From positions 1 to 18,557 of the forward strand of contig CALVPO010000015.1 in the NCBI GenBank assembly GCA_944351345.1: a stretch of DNA of 18,557 nt. Direction: 5' to 3'. The position numbers and the translations under genes are program-made. Position 1 is the first letter of the stretch. The number at the start of each line of letters is the position of its first letter. The DNA is from an uncultured Bacilli bacterium. Its GTDB lineage: Bacteria > Bacillota_I > Bacilli_A > RF39 > UBA660. The notes below the pieces were generated by a model. It was given only the letters and a program-made list of their open reading frames with translations. It had not been told where the DNA came from and did no database searches. This document shows positions 1 through 7,800 of this stretch, piece by piece.

Positions 1-17
1 TTTTTCAATTTCTATAC

Positions 18-86
18 GTAACATTTTCGCTTGGAATTAATTAATCAAGCATGTAACATTTTCGCTAAAAAGTCACAATTTTCGTT
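18..86. repeat. Short direct-repeat cluster, possible IS21-type transposon end
   Basis: The 14-mer GTAACATTTTCGCT occurs exactly at 18-31 and 53-66, and a degenerate copy (GTCACAATTTTCGTT) lies at 72-86. All are in the same orientation, and the C+G-containing TTTTCG core stands out in such AT-rich DNA. IS21-family elements carry several short transposase-binding repeats near each end, and this arrangement resembles that. The transposase genes, if any, would lie left of the window. No istA or istB coding sequence is visible here, so the assignment is inference only. Confidence 0.4.
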
Positions 87-105
87 ATAAAACACAATAA
101 AAACT

Positions 106-133
106 TTGATTTTTTTTTTATTTGTGATACAAT
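106..133 (+). promoter_or_regulatory. Promoter of the yugI-like gene
   Basis: A TTGATT -35 box at 106-111 and a TACAAT -10 box at 128-133 are separated by 16 bases. TG at 125-126 makes the -10 an extended one. The predicted transcription start is near 140, which leaves a very short leader before the ATG at 152. The promoter lies just inside the repeat cluster to its left. Confidence 0.6.
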
Positions 134-151
134 AACAATGCGGTGATGAAA

Positions 152-517
152 ATGAATAAAATTAAAGAAAAGGATGTTATCCAAGTAAAGATAACTGGTA
201 TTCAAAAATATGGGGCTTTTGTTAATGTTAATTATAGTGATGATTATAGTGGATTAATCCATATTTCTGAGATGTCTTATGGATATGTTAGAAACATAAA
301 TGATTTTATCAATATTGGTGATAATATTTATGCTGAAGTTGTTAAAATTGATGATGATAGTAAAAAAGTAAAACTTAGTATTAAAGATATAGATTATAAA
401 AAAGACGGTACAAGACTTAAGAGAATGGCTGAAACAAAAAAAGGGTTTGAGCCTCTTCGGGAAAATCTTGAACCATGGATAAATAAAAAAATTAAAGAAA
501 TTACTGATAATTTTTAA
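152..517 (+). CDS. yugI: S1-domain RNA-binding protein, YugI/GSP13-like
   Basis: This is a 121-residue protein made of a single S1 (OB-fold) RNA-binding domain covering about residues 5-75, with typical S1 features such as KYGAFV, GLIHISEMS and the closing VKLSIKD. After a basic stretch it ends in GFEPLRENLEPWI, which matches the conserved tail of Bacillus YugI (general stress protein 13; GF..L...L..WI) and sets it apart from ribosomal protein S1. Members of this family associate with ribosomes or RNA; the exact role here is unknown. GTG at 143 and ATG at 146 are also in frame. ATG 152 is preferred because GGTGAT at 142-147 then serves as the Shine-Dalgarno, 4 bases upstream. The gene stands alone and its stop lies 17 bases before the tRNA promoter dyad, with no clear terminator between, so read-through into the tRNAs is possible. 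Confidence 0.85.
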   Translation: MNKIKEKDVIQVKITGIQKYGAFVNVNYSDDYSGLIHISEMSYGYVRNINDFINIGDNIYAEVVKIDDDSKKVKLSIKDIDYKKDGTRLKRMAETKKGFEPLRENLEPWINKKIKEITDNF

Positions 518-533
518 AAAAACATAAAAATCA

Positions 534-577
534 CTTGACAAAATAATATACCTGATGGTATATTATTAACTGTCAAG
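534..577 (+). promoter_or_regulatory. tRNA operon promoter enclosed in a long dyad
   Basis: TTGACA (535-540) and TATATT (559-564) form a promoter with an 18-base spacer; TG at 556-557 makes it an extended -10. The whole element is an imperfect inverted repeat. CTTGACA at 534-540 is mirrored by TGTCAAG at 571-577, and AATAATATACC at 542-552 is mirrored exactly by GGTATATTATT at 557-567, with a TGAT loop. There is no T-run after it, so it is not an ordinary terminator. It may be an operator. The transcript should start around 571. Confidence 0.7.
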
Positions 578-586
578 CAAATTAAT

Positions 587-663
587 GGGCGATTAGCTCA
601 GTTGGTTAGAGCATCTGCCTTACAAGCAGGGGGTCATAGGTTCGAGTCCTATATCGCCCACCA
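587..663 (+). tRNA. tRNA-Val (anticodon TAC)
   Basis: The acceptor arms GGGCGAT and ATCGCCC pair perfectly. The D-loop has AGCTCAGTTGGTTAGAG, the anticodon loop is CTTACAA with anticodon TAC, and the T-loop is GGTTCGAGTCC. CCA is encoded at 661-663. It is the first tRNA of the five-gene cluster. Confidence 0.96.
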
Positions 664-671
664 TTATTTGT

Positions 672-747
<76 letters not shown>

Positions 748-757
748 TATTTTTTTT

Positions 758-841
758 GGAAGGATAGCGAAGTGGCCAAACGCGGCAGACTGTAAATCTG
801 TTCCTTCGGGTTCGATGGTTCAAATCCATCTCCTTCCACCA
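758..841 (+). tRNA. tRNA-Tyr (anticodon GTA)
   Basis: The acceptor arms are GGAAGGA and TCCTTCC. The anticodon loop CTGTAAA gives GTA, and a long variable arm (about 800-815) is typical of bacterial tRNA-Tyr. The T-loop is GGTTCAAATCC, and CCA is encoded at 839-841. Confidence 0.96.
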
Positions 842-864
842 CTTATATTAGGTAGTATTTTTAC

Positions 865-939
865 TGCCTCGTAGCCAAGCGGTAAGGCACCACACTTTGA
901 CTGTGGCATGCGCTAGTTCGAATCTAGCCGAGGCAACCA
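865..939 (+). tRNA. tRNA-Gln (anticodon TTG)
   Basis: The acceptor arms are TGCCTCG and CGAGGCA. The anticodon stem CCACA/TGTGG encloses loop CTTTGAC, giving anticodon TTG. The D-loop is short and the T-loop GTTCGAATC is canonical. CCA is encoded at 937-939. Confidence 0.95.
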
Positions 940-947
940 ATTATTTT

Positions 948-1023
948 GTTCCGCTAGCTCAGTCGGTAGAGCATTTGACTTTTAATCAAAGGGTCTGGAG
1001 TTCGAATCTCCAGCGGGACACCA
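948..1023 (+). tRNA. tRNA-Lys (anticodon TTT)
   Basis: The acceptor arms GTTCCGC and GCGGGAC pair with one G-U. The anticodon loop CTTTTAA gives TTT. The T-loop is GTTCGAATC, and CCA is encoded at 1021-1023. It is the last tRNA before the operon terminator. Confidence 0.96.
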
Positions 1024-1036
1024 CTAAAAAATTAGA

Positions 1037-1072
1037 CGAAGTCTTATAAAATAAGGCTTTGTTTTTATTTTT
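1037..1072 (+). terminator. Intrinsic terminator of the tRNA operon
   Basis: An 11-bp stem (1037-1047 with 1051-1061, two G-U pairs) has an AAA loop and is followed by a T-rich run from 1062. It lies 13 bases after the CCA of tRNA-Lys. The stretch from 1073 to 1206 that follows holds nothing I can recognise. Confidence 0.8.
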
Positions 1073-1206
1073 TATAAAAGTTACATTTTTATAAAAATAA
1101 TACATATAGTTAATAATTAGTAAAATTTAATATACGTAGCATACATGATTTTATACCTCAGAAATGGGAAAAAAATAAATAATTATTGTTGATATAATAA
1201 AAATTA

Positions 1207-1257
1207 AAAAATAGGGCTAAGTAAAAATTGGTTATTTCTACTCAGTCCCATTTTTTA
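1207..1257 (-). terminator. Terminator overlapping the nucleosidase stop codon (bidirectional)
   Basis: A stem of about 19 bp with one mismatch and a few G-U pairs pairs roughly 1234-1252 with 1211-1229. It has T-runs in both directions (minus-strand T-run at about 1205-1212, plus-strand T-run from 1251). The TGA stop of the minus-strand gene (1242-1244) and its last codons lie inside one arm, so the final residues are encoded by terminator sequence. Confidence 0.75.
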
Positions 1258-1973
1258 TTAATTAATAATTTTATATAATTAAATATATATTCTTGAATAT
1301 AACTGCCAACTGTTCTATCATATTCTTCTGATGTTAATATATTATCTGATATGCATTTTATTGATATTACTGGAATTTTAAATTGATTTGCTATTGTATA
1401 TACTGCTATGGATTCCATATCTTCGCATATAATTTTATATTTTTTATTTAGTGATATAATTTTATCTATTTCTCTATTCCAACAATCCCCACTACCTATT
1501 CTACCATAATAAATATTAGAATTAGTATTTATATTTTTTGTTAATTCTATTAATTTTTTATCTGCTTTTTCTATTATTAATTTATCTTCTATACCACTTA
1601 GAAATGTTAATAATTCCCAATTTGTAGCATCACTGCCTTTATTTTTTTCTTTTATTGGTGTTTTATAAGAATTAATATTTAAACATTCAGTTCCTATAAT
1701 TATATCTTTTATATGCAATTTTTTTGAAGTTGCACCTGCTATTCCTATGTTGATAATTGCTATAGGATTATATTCATTAATAGCTAACATAAGTGATGCT
1801 GAGGTTTGTATTAATCCAACATTAGATATTAATAATACTATTTTATAGTTTTCTATTATTCCTTCATATATTGTATATCCTTTTAGAGACTTTTCTTTTA
1901 TATTTTCTATTTTTTTTAATAATTCTTCTCCTTCTATTTTCATAGCTACTTGAATTAAAATTGGCCTTTTCAT
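1242..1973 (-). CDS. MTA/SAH nucleosidase-like protein (PNP/UDP family)
   Basis: This 243-residue cytoplasmic protein belongs to the nucleoside phosphorylase / nucleosidase fold. The best match is 5'-methylthioadenosine/S-adenosylhomocysteine nucleosidase, which splits adenine from MTA or SAH. Aligned with E. coli MTAN, the catalytic positions are kept: Glu14 after AM, the NIGIAGA loop near residue 85, SGDCW near 161, Glu187 in DMES, and Asp210 in CISDN. Similarity elsewhere is weak, and the segment 95-155 differs in length and sequence, so the substrate may not be MTA/SAH. An in-frame TTG at 2001-2003 would add 10 residues. ATG at 1971-1973 is preferred because the minus strand has AAGGAAGG 10 bases before it. 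The gene follows polC by about 100 bp and ends in its own terminator. Confidence 0.75.
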   Translation of the reverse strand: MKRPILIQVAMKIEGEELLKKIENIKEKSLKGYTIYEGIIENYKIVLLISNVGLIQTSASLMLAINEYNPIAIINIGIAGATSKKLHIKDIIIGTECLNINSYKTPIKEKNKGSDATNWELLTFLSGIEDKLIIEKADKKLIELTKNINTNSNIYYGRIGSGDCWNREIDKIISLNKKYKIICEDMESIAVYTIANQFKIPVISIKCISDNILTSEEYDRTVGSYIQEYIFNYIKLLINKKWD

Positions 1974-2071
1974 ACTAAATAAACCTTCCTTTTCTTTGTT
2001 CAAAGTATATATATAACTAAAACTCTTAAATAAAAAATTTTTTTGATTAATTTTCTTTTATAATATCTAAA

Positions 2072-5000
2072 TTAAAATAAACTTAATTGACTAGATTCTG
2101 GTAATCCGTCAAATAGATTCATTGTTTTCATTTTTTCTATTAAAGTAGCAGATACTCGACATCGTTTTTGAAAATCTTCTATTGATAAAAATGGTTTTTT
2201 TTGTGCTTCTTCTCTTATACTTTGAGCAACAGTTTCGCCTAATCCATCAATTGTTCTAAATGGTGGAATTAAAGTTATTCCGTCATCTGCTATAATAAAA
2301 TTTTTTGCATCACTTTTCATTATATCTAAATTACCAAATATTATTCCTCTAGCTGTTGCTTCTAGTGCTAACTTTAATGTTTCTAGTACACTTGTTTCTT
2401 TATTACTAGCATCATAACCTTTATTATTTATTTCAATTATTTTACTTTTTATTGAACTATAGCCCTTTATCATACAATCAATGTCAAAATCAGTAAATCT
2501 AGTTGAAAAATATGTTGCATAATAAATTACTGGATAGTGGACTTTATAATATGCTATTCTAAATGCACTTATTACATATGCTGCAGCATGAGCTTTTGGA
2601 AACATATATTTTATTTTAGCACAACTATCAATAAACCATTTCTCAATTCCAGCTTTTTCCATTACTTCTACATGTTTCTTCCAAGTCTCTGGGTCTTTAC
2701 TTGCTTTTCCTTTTCTAACAAATTCCATTATTTTAAAGGCTTTTAATGGTTCTACGCCATGATACATTAAGTATACCATTATATCATCACGACATCCTAT
2801 TACGTCTTTAAATTCTACTGTACCACTTCTTATTAAATCTTGTGCGTTACCTAACCATACATCTGTTCCGTGTGATAAACCTGATATTTTTATTAATTCT
2901 GCAAATGTTTTTGGTTTTGTATCAATTAACATACCTATTGTGAATGGCGTTCCAAATTCTGGAATACCTAATGTTCCAGTTTCATTCATTATTTGTTCAG
3001 CAGTTACACCTAATGGTTCTGGAGATAAAAATATTTTCATAGTTTCTTTATCGTCTAATGGTACATCTTCTACTACTGGTACACCTCTTAGATTTTGAAT
3101 TAATCTTAATTGAGTAGGATCCGTATGACCTAATATATCCAATTTTAATACATCTTGATCTATAGCATGATAATCAAAATGCGTTGTTCTCCAAGCACTT
3201 TTTGGATCATCAGCTGGATATTGATATGGAGTAAAGTCAAATACATCCATATATCCTGGGATTACTACTATTCCTCCTGGATGTTGACCTGTTGTTCTTT
3301 TTACTCCAGTACATCCTTCTGCTATTCTCTCTACTTCAGCTGTTCGCATTTTTATATTATGGTCTTCACAAAAACCTTTTACATATCCAAAAGCTGTTTT
3401 TTCTGCTACTGTTCCAATTGTTCCAGCTCTATATACATTATCTTCTCCAAATAATACTTTTGTATAATTATGTGCACTAGCTTGATTTAAATCTGAAAAG
3501 TTAAGATCTATATCTGGTACTTTATCAGCATTGAAACCTAAAAAAGTTGCAAATGGCATATCTTGTCCATCTTTTATCATTTTTGTATTACATTTAGGAC
3601 ATAGTTTATCTGGCAAATCAAAACCTGAAGAATATTTTGCTCCTAATGAATTTCCTTCTTCGTCTTCAAAAATGCTATATTTACAATTTGGACATCTATA
3701 ATGAGCTGGAAGAGGATTTACTTCTGTTATTCCCATCATTGTTGCAACGAAACTAGATCCAACACTTCCTCTACTACCTACTAAAAATCCTTCATCATTA
3801 GAATGTTTAACAAGTTTTTGAGCGATTAAATAAATAACATCGAATCCGCCACCTATTATCCCACCTAATTTTTTATTAATTTCTTTTGTTAATTCTTCTT
3901 CTGTTAATTCTTTATCACTATTATTTTTGATATTTTCTCCAACTATTTTCCTAACTTCTTTATCTCCTGAAAAAATAGTATTATGTAAGCATTCAAATAT
4001 TTTTTTATTATAAGTAGCTTCATCTAAATTTTGTTCTTTTTTGATTTTTTCTTTAATGCTATCTAAAACGCTATCACCATATAGTTCTTTGGCAATTCTC
4101 TCCTCTATATTGTATGGTAAATTTTCGCCATACCAGCTTTTTGCTTTTGTATAAACTAAATCTATTACTGTTTCAATTGATTTATCAATTTTAGGTGAGA
4201 AAGGAATTCCCCCTGTATCAATTATTACTTCATAATCAGTACACATATCGCGTATTTTATTGGTATTAGTTATTACTATTTCATGGCTAAGTTCTTCTCC
4301 TAGAAAGCTAAATTCGTTTAACATTTCTTCTGTTGTTCTAAAATATTGATCTGGTATTGTTTCATAACCTTTTTGATTTAAATATTTAGCAAGAGGATGT
4401 CTGCCTTTTCCTGGAACATTTTGATGAACTATAATTTCTCTATATATTTTATCTTCTTTTGTTAGTGTGTGAGCATCGCAAGTTGCTACAACAAGTTTTC
4501 CTATTTCTTTGGCACAATTTACTATTTTTTCTATAGCAAATTTTACTTCTTCTATACTATTAATATCATGTCTGGCAACAAGATGCGTATAATTAGTTAT
4601 TGGTTGAACTTCTATGTAATCATAAAATTCCATTGTTTTTTTTAAGTCATCATTACTTCTAGTAAGAGCTGTTTTAAATATTTCCCCATTATAGCAACCA
4701 CTTCCAATTAATACATCTTCTCTATTTTCTACTATTATGTGTCTAGGAATTCTTGGTGATTTTATTAAATATTTGGTAGAAGCATAGCTAATCAGTTTAA
4801 ACATATTTTTTAGACCTTTTCTAGTTTTAGCAATCATATTAACATGGACTTCTCTATTCCATTTATTGATATCAAACTCATTTGGTACACTTGCCAAATC
4901 ATTGAATGTCTTTATCTTGTTTCTGTCAAATTGATTTAACATTTTAAAGAAAATATATCCTGTAAATTCAGCATCGTAATCTGCTCTATGGTGATGTTTG

Positions 5001-6805
5001 CCACCACTACCGTCACTTTCTTCAAATGTTATACCATAATTTTTAGTTAAAGCTGTTAAATTATGTCTTTTTAAATCTTTATTAAATATTTGTGAGATAA
5101 TCATAGTATCTAGAACCGTATTTTCTAATTTTCCTAAACCATATTTATGATATGCCATTTCTATCATATTAACATCAAATCTGGCATTGTGTGCTACTAA
5201 TGGTAAGTCTCCAATCCATTCTTTAAATTTCTTTACTATTTCTTCCTCATTTGGACAGTCCTTTACCATATTATTATTTATACCAGTTAATTCTGTAATT
5301 TCACTATCAATTAAAACTCCCGGATTTATTAACTCGTCAAATGATTCAATTAAAGCTCCGTCCTTCATTTTTACCGCACCTATTTCAATCATTGTATCAT
5401 GAAGTCCTGGATTAAAACCTGTTGTTTCTGTATCAAAAATAACATATGTTGATGAGTAAATATCTTTATCTGTTGGATTTATAACTATATCTAGATTATC
5501 ATCACTCATCTCTAGCTCTGTTCCATACATTGCTCTGAAGGTTTTTGCATTTTTCATTTCTTCTGTTACTTTAGAAATTTCATCATCTACTAGTTTTATA
5601 TCACAAACATTTTCTTTATCTATATTTTTCTTTTTTTCTTCTAATTCTTTGATTTTTTCTTTAAAGGGCGCTAATATTTTTTTATTATAGCTTGTTACTT
5701 CATTAAAAATGTGTGGAAAGGCTTGACAGCCATCATGATCTGTTATAGCTATTCCTCTATGTCCCCATTTTATAGCTTGTTTAACTAATTTTATTTCATC
5801 TATTACTCCATCCATTTGACTCATCATTGTATGAGCATGAAGTTCGCATCTTTTTTCTGGGCTGTTATCAACTTTTATCCAATCTAATTTAGGATCAATA
5901 GGAGTAATATCTTTAAATCTGGTCATAAAAACTAATTCTCCGTTAGAAAAATTATCTTCTTTTACTCGTCCATACATTGTATACCAATTACCTTTTTTTA
6001 ATAAATTCTTTATTCTAGCTGCTTCATCATCATCTTTTGTAAATACTTTACAATATATACTGTCAGAAAAATCAGTTGCTTTTAACGTAAATATTTTATA
6101 ACCACTTTTTGCTTCAAATAAATCAATATCAAATATTTTAGCTTCTATATTTATATTATCTACTTCATATAATAAATCTTTTATTTTGGTTATTTCACGA
6201 CTTTTTTTAGTCCTATAATATGTTTTGTTTTCTTTTTGATTGTCTTCTTTTGTAATAGTTTTTTTCTCTATATTGTAATTAGGTGTTGCAACTTTCTTAT
6301 CTGCTTCTATTTTTTGTAGTATCTCTTCTTCTTTAGTTGTTTCTAATTTAATAGATAATTTTATATTTTTGAAGCCATATTTCTGTAGCTTTTTTATTAT
6401 ATCATTTTCTTTATTTTTAATATTTATTTCTTCTATTTTATTAAATACTTTAAAAATTATTTCGTTATTATTTAGCTCTATATTTCTATTTTTAAATACG
6501 TTATATCTTGCACTGCTTTTAGCATAATTATCTATAATTCTATTAAAATATTCTTCTACATTTTTATATTTTTCTTTTTGACAATCAAATTCTAATCTAA
6601 TTTTACTACTAAATTCATGGTTTAAACATGATAGTACATCATCATATACATTAATACTTGGAATACTATCTATAGTTATAACAAAATTTAGTGTATTATC
6701 ATTTTTATCAACTATTACTTTATTTACATAGCTATTGTTAAAATACTTCATGTTATCTTCATTAATTCCTATATGATTAAGCAATTTTTCTAATTTACTA
6801 TCCAT
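2072..6805 (-). CDS. polC: DNA polymerase III alpha subunit, PolC type
   Basis: PolC is the main replicative polymerase of Firmicutes. At 1577 residues it is longer than the 1437-residue Bacillus subtilis protein. Domains in order: N-terminal domain (1-215), OB fold (about 218-305), PHP domain (from about 320, with ELHAHT and ITDHDG) interrupted by a DEDD 3'-5' exonuclease (about 453-630; FDTETTG, AHNARFD, HHRADYDAE), the rest of PHP to about 850, then the polymerase. The polymerase has GSRGSVGSS (about 1010), a CxxC...CxxC zinc site (about 1038-1072), catalytic PDIDLNFS (about 1097) and KLDILGH (about 1221). The extreme C-terminus is QLSLF, a beta-clamp-binding motif. Two extra segments, about 373-425 and 910-977, account for the added length. 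ATG 6805 is chosen over GTG 6814 because AGGTGG lies 5 bases upstream. Confidence 0.98.
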   Translation of the reverse strand: MDSKLEKLLNHIGINEDNMKYFNNSYVNKVIVDKNDNTLNFVITIDSIPSINVYDDVLSCLNHEFSSKIRLEFDCQKEKYKNVEEYFNRIIDNYAKSSARYNVFKNRNIELNNNEIIFKVFNKIEEINIKNKENDIIKKLQKYGFKNIKLSIKLETTKEEEILQKIEADKKVATPNYNIEKKTITKEDNQKENKTYYRTKKSREITKIKDLLYEVDNINIEAKIFDIDLFEAKSGYKIFTLKATDFSDSIYCKVFTKDDDEAARIKNLLKKGNWYTMYGRVKEDNFSNGELVFMTRFKDITPIDPKLDWIKVDNSPEKRCELHAHTMMSQMDGVIDEIKLVKQAIKWGHRGIAITDHDGCQAFPHIFNEVTSYNKKILAPFKEKIKELEEKKKNIDKENVCDIKLVDDEISKVTEEMKNAKTFRAMYGTELEMSDDNLDIVINPTDKDIYSSTYVIFDTETTGFNPGLHDTMIEIGAVKMKDGALIESFDELINPGVLIDSEITELTGINNNMVKDCPNEEEIVKKFKEWIGDLPLVAHNARFDVNMIEMAYHKYGLGKLENTVLDTMIISQIFNKDLKRHNLTALTKNYGITFEESDGSGGKHHHRADYDAEFTGYIFFKMLNQFDRNKIKTFNDLASVPNEFDINKWNREVHVNMIAKTRKGLKNMFKLISYASTKYLIKSPRIPRHIIVENREDVLIGSGCYNGEIFKTALTRSNDDLKKTMEFYDYIEVQPITNYTHLVARHDINSIEEVKFAIEKIVNCAKEIGKLVVATCDAHTLTKEDKIYREIIVHQNVPGKGRHPLAKYLNQKGYETIPDQYFRTTEEMLNEFSFLGEELSHEIVITNTNKIRDMCTDYEVIIDTGGIPFSPKIDKSIETVIDLVYTKAKSWYGENLPYNIEERIAKELYGDSVLDSIKEKIKKEQNLDEATYNKKIFECLHNTIFSGDKEVRKIVGENIKNNSDKELTEEELTKEINKKLGGIIGGGFDVIYLIAQKLVKHSNDEGFLVGSRGSVGSSFVATMMGITEVNPLPAHYRCPNCKYSIFEDEEGNSLGAKYSSGFDLPDKLCPKCNTKMIKDGQDMPFATFLGFNADKVPDIDLNFSDLNQASAHNYTKVLFGEDNVYRAGTIGTVAEKTAFGYVKGFCEDHNIKMRTAEVERIAEGCTGVKRTTGQHPGGIVVIPGYMDVFDFTPYQYPADDPKSAWRTTHFDYHAIDQDVLKLDILGHTDPTQLRLIQNLRGVPVVEDVPLDDKETMKIFLSPEPLGVTAEQIMNETGTLGIPEFGTPFTIGMLIDTKPKTFAELIKISGLSHGTDVWLGNAQDLIRSGTVEFKDVIGCRDDIMVYLMYHGVEPLKAFKIMEFVRKGKASKDPETWKKHVEVMEKAGIEKWFIDSCAKIKYMFPKAHAAAYVISAFRIAYYKVHYPVIYYATYFSTRFTDFDIDCMIKGYSSIKSKIIEINNKGYDASNKETSVLETLKLALEATARGIIFGNLDIMKSDAKNFIIADDGITLIPPFRTIDGLGETVAQSIREEAQKKPFLSIEDFQKRCRVSATLIEKMKTMNLFDGLPESSQLSLF

Positions 6806-6831
6806 TACTACCACCTCTAAACTTCTTTTTC

Positions 6832-6840
6832 ATTATAACA
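6832..6840 (-). promoter_or_regulatory. Extended -10 promoter of polC
   Basis: On the minus strand TATAAT (6832-6837) is preceded by TG at 6839-6840, giving an extended -10. No good -35 is seen 16-18 bases upstream. Transcription would start near 6825, about 20 bases before the polC ATG. The 162 bp between yunB and polC show no hairpin terminator, so read-through from yunB is also possible. Confidence 0.5.
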
Positions 6841-6967
6841 AATATTATGTGTTTTTAGATATACTTTTCTTATCTGTTTACACATTTCTTTTAATATATC
6901 TCTTAATTATATTATTTGTTTTTTTTCTTTAAAATCCTTCTTTTTTTATTATTTTTTTTATTAATAT

Positions 6968-7675
6968 TTAACTAGTACTCAAATTATTACCTAAATAATA
7001 TTCAGGAATTGTACCTTGAATTATTTTCATTATTATTGGAACTTCTGTATTGACATTAACTTCCTTTGAGACAAAAGGCATGTTTATAATCATTGTTACT
7101 GATACTTGAATTTTTACTTCTATCATTGCATTATTTATACCATACTCTTTTACATTACTGTTAACTTCACTTATAACATGTCCTGTGGTTTTAAATTTTA
7201 TTGGTATTTTAGGACCAATGTTGTTTAATAAAAAGTCTCCTGTAAAAGTTCCAGCTTCTATATAGTAAATGATGCCATCTTGTATTTCTTCATAATCGAT
7301 ATCTGAAAAATCTTCAAAATAATCATCTAGATCACTAATTTGTCCATTTTCTACTTTTTTTAAGTTAGTCTGGATAGTTTTATTTACAGAAGTTAAAAGC
7401 TTATTTATAACTTTTGTATTAAGATCTATAGTAACTACTTCGTTGGCATTATTTCTTTCTATGTTAAAAATATTATCAAGATTCATATTAGCTATATCTT
7501 TATTTATAGAATCATTAATTACTAAAGTACTTAGTCTTTTTACTTCACTAATTGCATATTTAGTTACAGATGGAGCTATTTTTTGGGAAATATGTCTTAT
7601 AGTAAAAAAAGAGACTACTATACCTATTGTAAATATATATAACATTACAGTTACTAATTTGTATCCTTTTTTCAT
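6968..7675 (-). CDS. yunB: YunB-like sporulation protein
   Basis: This 235-residue protein has one N-terminal membrane segment (about 9-27), with the rest presumably outside the membrane. The layout matches the YunB family: an N-terminal helix, then NEVVTIDLNTKVINKL, then a GTFTGDFLLNNIGPKIPIKF-like block (family pattern G...GS.LL.G.GP.I.I), a GINNAMIEVKIQVSVT block (family: GINQT.H.I.L.V...V) and a final IIQGTIPEYYLG (family: I..G.VP..Y). In B. subtilis yunB is a mother-cell sporulation gene. Whether this organism sporulates cannot be told from the window. The minus-strand leader lacks a clear Shine-Dalgarno, and a TATAAT-like sequence sits directly before the ATG, so the start is less certain. 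It is divergent from recU and upstream of polC. Confidence 0.75.
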   Translation of the reverse strand: MKKGYKLVTVMLYIFTIGIVVSFFTIRHISQKIAPSVTKYAISEVKRLSTLVINDSINKDIANMNLDNIFNIERNNANEVVTIDLNTKVINKLLTSVNKTIQTNLKKVENGQISDLDDYFEDFSDIDYEEIQDGIIYYIEAGTFTGDFLLNNIGPKIPIKFKTTGHVISEVNSNVKEYGINNAMIEVKIQVSVTMIINMPFVSKEVNVNTEVPIIMKIIQGTIPEYYLGNNLSTS

Positions 7676-7777
7676 ATTATATATTATGTATTTTACTTGT
7701 ACTTTACTACTTTACACTTTGTAGACATAAAATTATAATTAACTTTTTAAGTTATAGTAAAAAGTGAGTATTTATAG

Positions 7778-7783
7778 TATAAT
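7778..7783 (+). promoter_or_regulatory. -10 box of the recU-pbp operon
   Basis: TATAAT at 7778-7783 lies 17 bases before the recU ATG region's ribosome-binding site. The hexamer 17 bases upstream (TAGTAA) is a poor -35, so an activator or a relaxed promoter is possible. A 7-bp inverted repeat, ACTTTTT at 7742-7748 and AAAAAGT at 7759-7765, covers the -35 zone. Confidence 0.5.
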
Positions 7784-7800
7784 TATTTAAAGGTGGTGTT

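Noticed and set aside
254..541. Minus-strand open frame of 95 codons opposite the yugI-like gene
   Set aside because: It is antisense to a well-supported S1-domain gene, is Phe/Ile-rich with no family resemblance, and has no promoter or ribosome-binding site.
1073..1206. Possible small RNA or gene between the tRNA terminator and the nucleosidase terminator
   Set aside because: There is a TATAAT-like box near 1193, but no -35, no structured element and no open frame of note; it would run straight into the terminator at 1207.
2537..5402. Several plus-strand open frames of 60-100 codons within polC
   Set aside because: They are shadows of the polC reading frame, rich in Cys/Ser/Tyr/Phe from complementary AT-rich codons, and match no protein family.
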